A DNA stretch of 64,000 nt from positions 12,499,603-12,563,602 of the forward strand of contig JAVMKO010000001.1 in the NCBI GenBank assembly GCA_032164245.1. The letters run 5' to 3'. The notes below the pieces were generated by a model, which searched no databases, had not been told where the DNA came from, and saw only the letters and a program-made list of their open reading frames with translations. Source of the stretch: Sternotherus odoratus. Taxonomy: Eukaryota > Chordata > Testudines > Kinosternidae. Positions 59,501 to 64,000 of the stretch are shown here, piece after piece. Within the stretch, counting starts at the first letter, position 1, and the number at the start of each line of letters is the position of its first letter. A program made the translations under genes and the position numbers.

Positions 59501-60428
59501 CTGTTTCAAAGAAAGCAGAAATATGTTACATTCAATGTAAACACAAGCAGACATGGCTTAAAAATATTGTAAGACATGTTAGTGCATCTCTAGCCTGACC
59601 TCTATCACTCCCTTATTCATGTCTAAGGAGAAGGAGCACACTTCTCTTCTGACCAATACATTAGTCTTATTGGTCAACTCTGGACTTTGTGCCATCTTTT
59701 ATGTCCCCATGCATGCCGGAAACAGTTTTCCTAATTCACTTCCTTCTGTGAGGTGCTTCTGTTAAAAGGTGCTCACACCTTTTGAGTGTTTTGGTCTGTT
59801 TCCCAATTGTCCTTGCTGTGTCTTCATTGGGCTGGGATATGTTATTTGTTAGGTGTTCTACACATAACCTATAGTGTCCTATGTTTAATATTATGATTAA
59901 ATAATAAACCCAAAATTTCAAAAGTAGCACCTGTTTGTAAAGCATGTTGAAATCTCTAGTGGAAGGCACTGGGGTAGTTCAAAGTTTTAAATTTGAATGC
60001 CCAATGATTCAAATGTCCAAATCAGGAAGAAAAATCCTAACTGGGAAGAAACCAAGAACTTGAATACATGAGTTTACAGGCAAACTTTGAAAGGCTGGCC
60101 CATCATACATAAAGTGAAGTTTTATTCTGTTTTAATGTGTGGCACCCATGATATCACATCATGCCAGAAGTGATACAACTTGAGAGCAGGATTGTGAAGC
60201 TGCTCTGCACAGTCCAAGATGAGAATGCAAAAATTTAAGAGGCAAGACTACCTAGTGTAACAGTGATGTCTTCCATGGAGATTTTAGTTACAATATACCC
60301 ACCAAATCTGCCTGAAATGTGAGATATACAAGGCCAAGTCCCAGTCCCCAAACACTGCAAGTTTCAAAAAATTTACAATGAACTTTCAAGTATTTCCTTT
60401 TTGCTCCCATCACAAACCACTGTACAAC

Positions 60429-60657
60429 AGGTGGGAGGAGCGAGGGCACTGCAGGCTCAGGGGAAGGGGCAAAAAAAGGGGTGAAATTGGGTATAGAGTC
60501 TATGGCGGAGTAAGGAGTTGAGCAGTGAGCACCCCCTGGCACACTGGAAAGTCGGCGCCTGTAACTTCAGCCCTGGCTTTGGTGCCTATACAAGGAGCCG
60601 CATATTAACTTCTGAAGAGCCGCATGTGGCTCTGGAACCACAGGTTGGCCACCCCTG
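60429..60657. mobile_element. hAT-type MITE (CAGGGGTGGCCAA family), truncated on the left
   Basis: GGGAGGAGCGAGGGCACTGC through GGAGCCGCATATTAACTTCT to the end GGTTGGCCACCCCTG matches the right half of the element at 24504-24917. The left inverted end is missing; sequence before 60429 does not match. No duplication can be assigned. Confidence 0.8.
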
Positions 60658-61123
60658 GATTAGATGATCTAATAGCTTGTTCTTTGTCTTAAAATCTATG
60701 AACCTATTATAAGAATCTGACACTAAAATATATTTGCTTTCTTAGATGACCATCTTAATTCATCACAGCTAAAGTTTCCAAAGACTACAACCTAAACAAA
60801 ACCAGAAGTATTCCTCCTGTTTTTAGTAGTCTTCTGCATATTGTAGCTATAATCTCTAAATTAAATTAGTTTGCATTTTATAAGCATATAGCCCTCTTTT
60901 TAAAAAATTAGATATAACTAATCTGTTAGCTAACAAAATATTTGATAAAACTTTCAAGCAGCACATGCTTTATATGGAAATAATACTCCCTGGGGCACGC
61001 AATATGTTTAGTGGTTAGTACATGGGACCGAGGGTTTGTCTACACAGCTAGTTTACTGCTCAGCAAGCCAGAGTTTGAATCTGAAGTACACCAGCTGGTA
61101 CACTGTAGATTCACACCATGGCT

Positions 61124-61312
61124 TGGGGGGTAGGGATAGCTCAGTGGTTTGAGCATTGGCCTGCTAAACACAGGGTTGTTAATTCAATCCTTGAGGGGGT
61201 CATTTAGAGATCTGGGACAAAAACTCTGTCAGGGGACAGTACTTGGTTCTGCTAGTGTAGGCAGGGGACTGGACTGGATGACCTTTCAAGGTATGAGATA
61301 GGTATATGTCCA
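61124..61312 (+). mobile_element. tRNA-derived SINE, Cry I-like (turtle)
   Basis: The tRNA-like head GGGATAGCTCAGTGGTTTGA holds an A box, and GGGTTGTTAATTCAATCCTT holds a B box, followed by a non-tRNA body with GGACTGGACTGGATGACC and CTTTCAAGG. This is the Cry I-type SINE described from cryptodiran turtles. The 3' tail is diverged. It is the best single clue to the host group. Confidence 0.85.
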
Positions 61313-61514
61313 TATATTTAAGTCCTCAGAGTCAAATGATCCGAGTTCTATTCATGACAGGCACTAGCTCATTCTGTGATCATGGATAAAGCATAATCTT
61401 TGTGACTTAAGTTTTCCCTTCACAGCAAAAAATAAAATAAAGACGTGTTTCCACTAGGATTTTTGCACTAAGATAGTTAAAACACAGGTAGTTTTTACCT
61501 CAGTGCAGCTATTC

Positions 61515-61802
61515 CAGGGTTTCTCAAACCAGGGTTCGCACCCTGGGGTTCGCCGAGCACTCCCAGGGGGGTTGCGAGCTCCCGGCGCCGCTTAAAAGCT
61601 GCCGAATGAATTACTTCCGCATTCAGCGGCTTTTCGGCGGACATGCCGAGCTATTTCGGGAGCACTCAGCATGTCCCCCGAAAATAGCCGCCGAATGCGG
61701 AAGTAATTCATTCGGCAGCTTTTCGGCAGACATACAAGGGTCCACCGCAGCAGCCGACGAATGAAAAAGGGGACGTGGTTCTCAGAAGTTTGAGAACCGC
61801 TG
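61515..61802. mobile_element. hAT-type MITE with long internal hairpin
   Basis: 288 bp. Ends CAGGGTTTCTCAAACC and AAGTTTGAGAACCGCTG with an 8-bp duplication AGCTATTC / AGCTAGTC (61507-61514 and 61803-61810, one mismatch). Near-perfect arms GCTGCCGAATGAATTACTTC (about 61598) and GAAGTAATTCATTCGGCAGC (about 61700) form a long stem. Confidence 0.85.
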
Positions 61803-62287
61803 AGCTAGTCCAAGTCAATCCCAGGGAGGATGGGCTGATCTTGGATTAGCTATATCAAGATAAAAACCACCCCTGCCTTGTCTGCACTAGAAATTTGCAT
61901 CAAGATAGCTGACAAATTAATAATCTTAATGTAAAAAAAACCCCATACCTTTCTTCGCAGTGAAGAGACAGCCTTGTTTCTTTCATATATAAAGATGCAA
62001 ATATTAATACATACACACCAAAAACACCTGGATATATTTGGGTGAAAAAGGCTACCAGTACTAATTTTTGTTTATTGTTATTTTCATAAGACAACTTTGT
62101 GTTCAGATTATCTATCTAGCATCATTTCTGTGCTCAATATCATCCATCCTGGTGGAATGTTCTGACTGCTATATAAATAAATGATTATTTCAGCTAAAGA
62201 CTTTTCTTACTCTTGCCAGACTTGCATGGCTGTTGGACACAATAAAAATTAAAAATTTCTAGAACATTTTCTTCCAAATTATTTTAC

Positions 62288-62485
62288 CTCTAGGTTCATC
62301 TTTGCTGGAGTCTTTGTTCTGAGAACATTTTTCATTATCTTTAAACAAAATGGCTGGCACAAAAGCTTTTAGATCAACAAGGTTCTCATAGAAATTTCGA
62401 GCATCTTCATCTTCCCAGATGCCCCCTTCCAGGTCATATTCTCCAGGTTTGCCAGGGGTAAAAATGTCAATGCCAGGTCCATGTT
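62288..62485 (-). CDS. UPF2: UPF2 coding exon, window exon 1 of 15
   Basis: 198 nt, entered with one codon base supplied by the upstream exon and left with one base over. Acceptor TTCCAG, donor GTAAAA. It encodes the linker after MIF4G-1, including HGPGIDIFTPGKPGEYDLEG and WEDEDARNFYENL, followed by LKAFVPAILFKDNEK. These strings are diagnostic of vertebrate UPF2 (about human residues 436-501). The tail, rich in Lys, Asp and Ser, is the part that varies most between species. The ATG seen just upstream in frame is in the intron and is not a start. Confidence 0.96.
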
Positions 62486-64000
62486 CTGGAATCACAGAAT
62501 GCACAAATGACTAATTTATCAATATAATCATACTAAAAGAACCATTTTCTTTTAAGATAAAGATTAAAGCTACATACACACATTTCAGATCATCTCATTT
62601 TAAAAAGATAGAGTTCTGGGCTAAACATTCAAAAAAAAAAATGTTTGCCTGTAACTGCCACTACCTTGACTTCTAAAACTGAAAGTTAAACACATATCCA
62701 CAGCATCTTAAAGTACAACCAGACTAATCTCATTCAATGAAATTACAAAGCTACATTGTGCAATCAAAAAGTGATCACAGTTATATTATTACTAAGATTA
62801 CTAAGTGGAGTTATTGGGAAATTCATCCATATTAGCATCAGAAAGTGTTTAGATACATCATTTTGGGGGTGATGATCCACCAACTGCCACAAATGTTTTA
62901 TTTTCAGAATATAAGTAAATGCTTGCAAAATCTAGAATATTGCAATCCAGGGACAATTAACAGGGATGGATTAAAAAATGTTGGGGCCCTGTGCACTATG
63001 GAAATTGGAACCTTCCCACATTCTTTAAAACTAGACAGATCACATGACATAGTTTATAAATATGAGAACATCTCAATTTATTACTAGTAACATGGAAAAG
63101 ACAAAGAACTAATAGGACGTGTTAGTATTAATACATCTAGGAATATTTCATTTAAATATATATTGCAATTTATTAATTTTTTTAACTGAATACCCACTCA
63201 CTACGCTTTCTAAGTAGATTAAGTGCTTGGAAGTATTTTCGAAACGTGGTCAGACTGATTATGGGACTGGGCTTCAGCAGCTGAATGAGCAGGAAAGGTG
63301 GTTTTTATCCCCTGGGAAGATGGGTGGTCTCTGTGTCAATGGTGAGCTACCAGAACCCGAAGAGGACACAATGGTTCTGATGGCTCATAACACCAACACC
63401 AGCAGGAAAGCAGAATGAGCCAGAGATGAGCTGAACTCCAGAAAGGGATCTGAGAAACCAGACCTCTCTCAAAAGCCCTTCTACACTTATGTGCCCACTT
63501 ATTGTGATAATCCGAGAGACCTCCAAGAAGCAGCCCAATTGCATACGACACCAAACATGAGTAATGCTACGACACTGCACCAGGGTACAAAGCCACTCAC
63601 TGAACTTTGACTCATGGCCGGGGGAAAGGGCGGGCAGGCGGTGGGGTGGGGGAGGGCCAGACCAGTTAGTCCAATTTGGTTGGGGCCCAGAACCAGAAAA
63701 ACTAGACATTGCCCCTCCCCACAACATCCCTCCTCTTCCCCACTCAGTGCACCCCCTAACCCAGGGGTCGGGAACCCATGGCTCGCGAGCCAGATGTGGC
63801 TCTTTTGAGCCTGTCATCTGGCTCGCGGCGCTGCTGTGACGGCTGGGGGGCGGGGGAGGTGGTGTGGCGCGGCTCTGAAAGCAAGGCGGGGGAGGCGGTG
63901 TGGCGCGGCTCTGAAAGCGAGGCTGGGGGGCGGGGCGGTGTGGCGCGGCTCTGAAAGCGAGGCTGGGGGGCGTGTCGCTCCTCTCCTTCCCTCGCTGGAG
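62486..64000. other. UPF2 intron 5' of window exon 1 (partial)
   Basis: No further UPF2 exon was found. 62950-63110 begins CAGGGATGGATTAAAAAATG, probably the end of another DNA element. 63620-63760 is GC-rich and unassigned. A hAT MITE starts at 63762. Confidence 0.7.
63762..64000. mobile_element. hAT-type MITE, left part, running off the window
   Basis: Starts CAGGGGTCGGGAACCCATGG, the usual end of a turtle hAT MITE group (GGCTCGCGAGCCAGATGTGG follows). CCAGATGTGGCTC and GAGCC...ATCTGGCTCGCG are inverted copies. From 63862 it has three tandem units of GTGTGGCGCGGCTCTGAAAG (63862, 63898, 63938). The right end is outside the window. Confidence 0.75.

Larger units (their letters stand above)
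59501..62287. other. UPF2 intron between window exons 1 and 2
   Basis: 2.8 kb. Contains a truncated MITE (60429-60657), a tRNA-type SINE (61124-61312) and a hairpin MITE (61515-61802). 61435-61500 and 61870-61915 share a diverged direct repeat (CCACTAGGATTTTTGCACTA and GCACTAGAAATTTGCATCAA). The rest is unassigned. Confidence 0.75.
1..64000 (-). other. UPF2: UPF2 gene, internal part (15 coding exons and their introns)
   Basis: Fifteen exons on the minus strand encode a continuous UPF2 (regulator of nonsense transcripts 2) sequence, about 746 codons. UPF2 bridges UPF1 to UPF3B on exon-junction complexes and stimulates the UPF1 helicase, so that mRNAs with premature stops are destroyed; the protein is mainly cytoplasmic and perinuclear. 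Exon lengths in transcript order are 198, 150, 104, 86, 109, 114, 117, 186, 204, 276, 184, 140, 105, 99 and 168 nt. Every junction is GT-AG and every phase matches its neighbour, so no exon is missing inside the window. The 5' exons (start codon, MIF4G-1) and the last roughly 90 codons are outside. The alignment to human UPF2 is from memory of the family, so human residue numbers are approximate. Confidence 0.97.

Noticed and set aside
61131..61205. tRNA gene with A and B boxes
   Set aside because: The head is tRNA-like but continues into a SINE body, and the anticodon arm and acceptor stem are not convincing. Annotated as a SINE.
63227..63418. 63-codon open frame starting MEVFSKRGQTDYG
   Set aside because: No family recognised, no splice sites or conserved context, and it lies in a UPF2 intron beside repeats.

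Overview
This window is vertebrate genomic DNA, most likely from a cryptodiran turtle. The evidence is a tRNA-derived SINE at 61124-61312 that resembles the turtle Cry I family, CR1 and Penelope-like retroelements, a DIRS-type tyrosine-recombinase element, and many GC-rich non-autonomous hAT and Tigger-like elements of the kind I know from turtle genomes. The species call is inference; I could not run a repeat library search.

The only host gene I can support is UPF2, a core factor of nonsense-mediated mRNA decay. It lies on the minus strand and crosses the whole window. Fifteen consecutive internal coding exons are visible, from 62288-62485 (most 5') down to 5598-5765 (most 3'). All have GT-AG introns, and their phases join into one open frame of 2,240 nt, about 746 codons. 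By comparison with the roughly 1,272-residue human protein this covers about residues 436 to 1182: the linker after the first MIF4G domain, all of MIF4G-2 and MIF4G-3, the acidic linker, and most of the UPF1-binding region. The 5' exons lie beyond position 64000 and the last exon or exons lie before position 1.

The rest, over 95% of the window, is intron, much of it built from layered mobile elements. 1-5597: a decayed Ty3/gypsy-like element (gag, protease, integrase pieces), cut by two MITEs, a CR1 LINE with an open reverse-transcriptase frame, and a DIRS-like element. 8193-21664: MIR, MITEs, a foldback complex, a hAT relic with a transposase tail, and a MITE nested in a MITE. 21851-31083: further MITE copies, a (CA)n tract, LTR-like segments, and a Penelope-like element with a GIY-YIG relic. 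32600-34534: a MITE carrying an inverted 43-bp GC-rich minisatellite. 34644-47768: the largest intron, holding a nearly intact BED-finger hAT transposon (37090-39450) nested in another hAT element, a Tigger-like element full of GC-rich satellite-like repeats (40039-41416), and two more MITEs. 48925-64000: DIRS-type terminal fragments, a Tigger-like element, a Cry-type SINE and more hAT MITEs.

Many element boundaries are fixed by matching target-site duplications (8 bp for hAT, TA for Tigger/mariner types) that I read directly. I did not find a previously undescribed gene system. The most notable items are the near-intact hAT transposase in sense orientation with UPF2, the datable nested insertions, and the unusual tandem or palindromic interiors of several MITEs.
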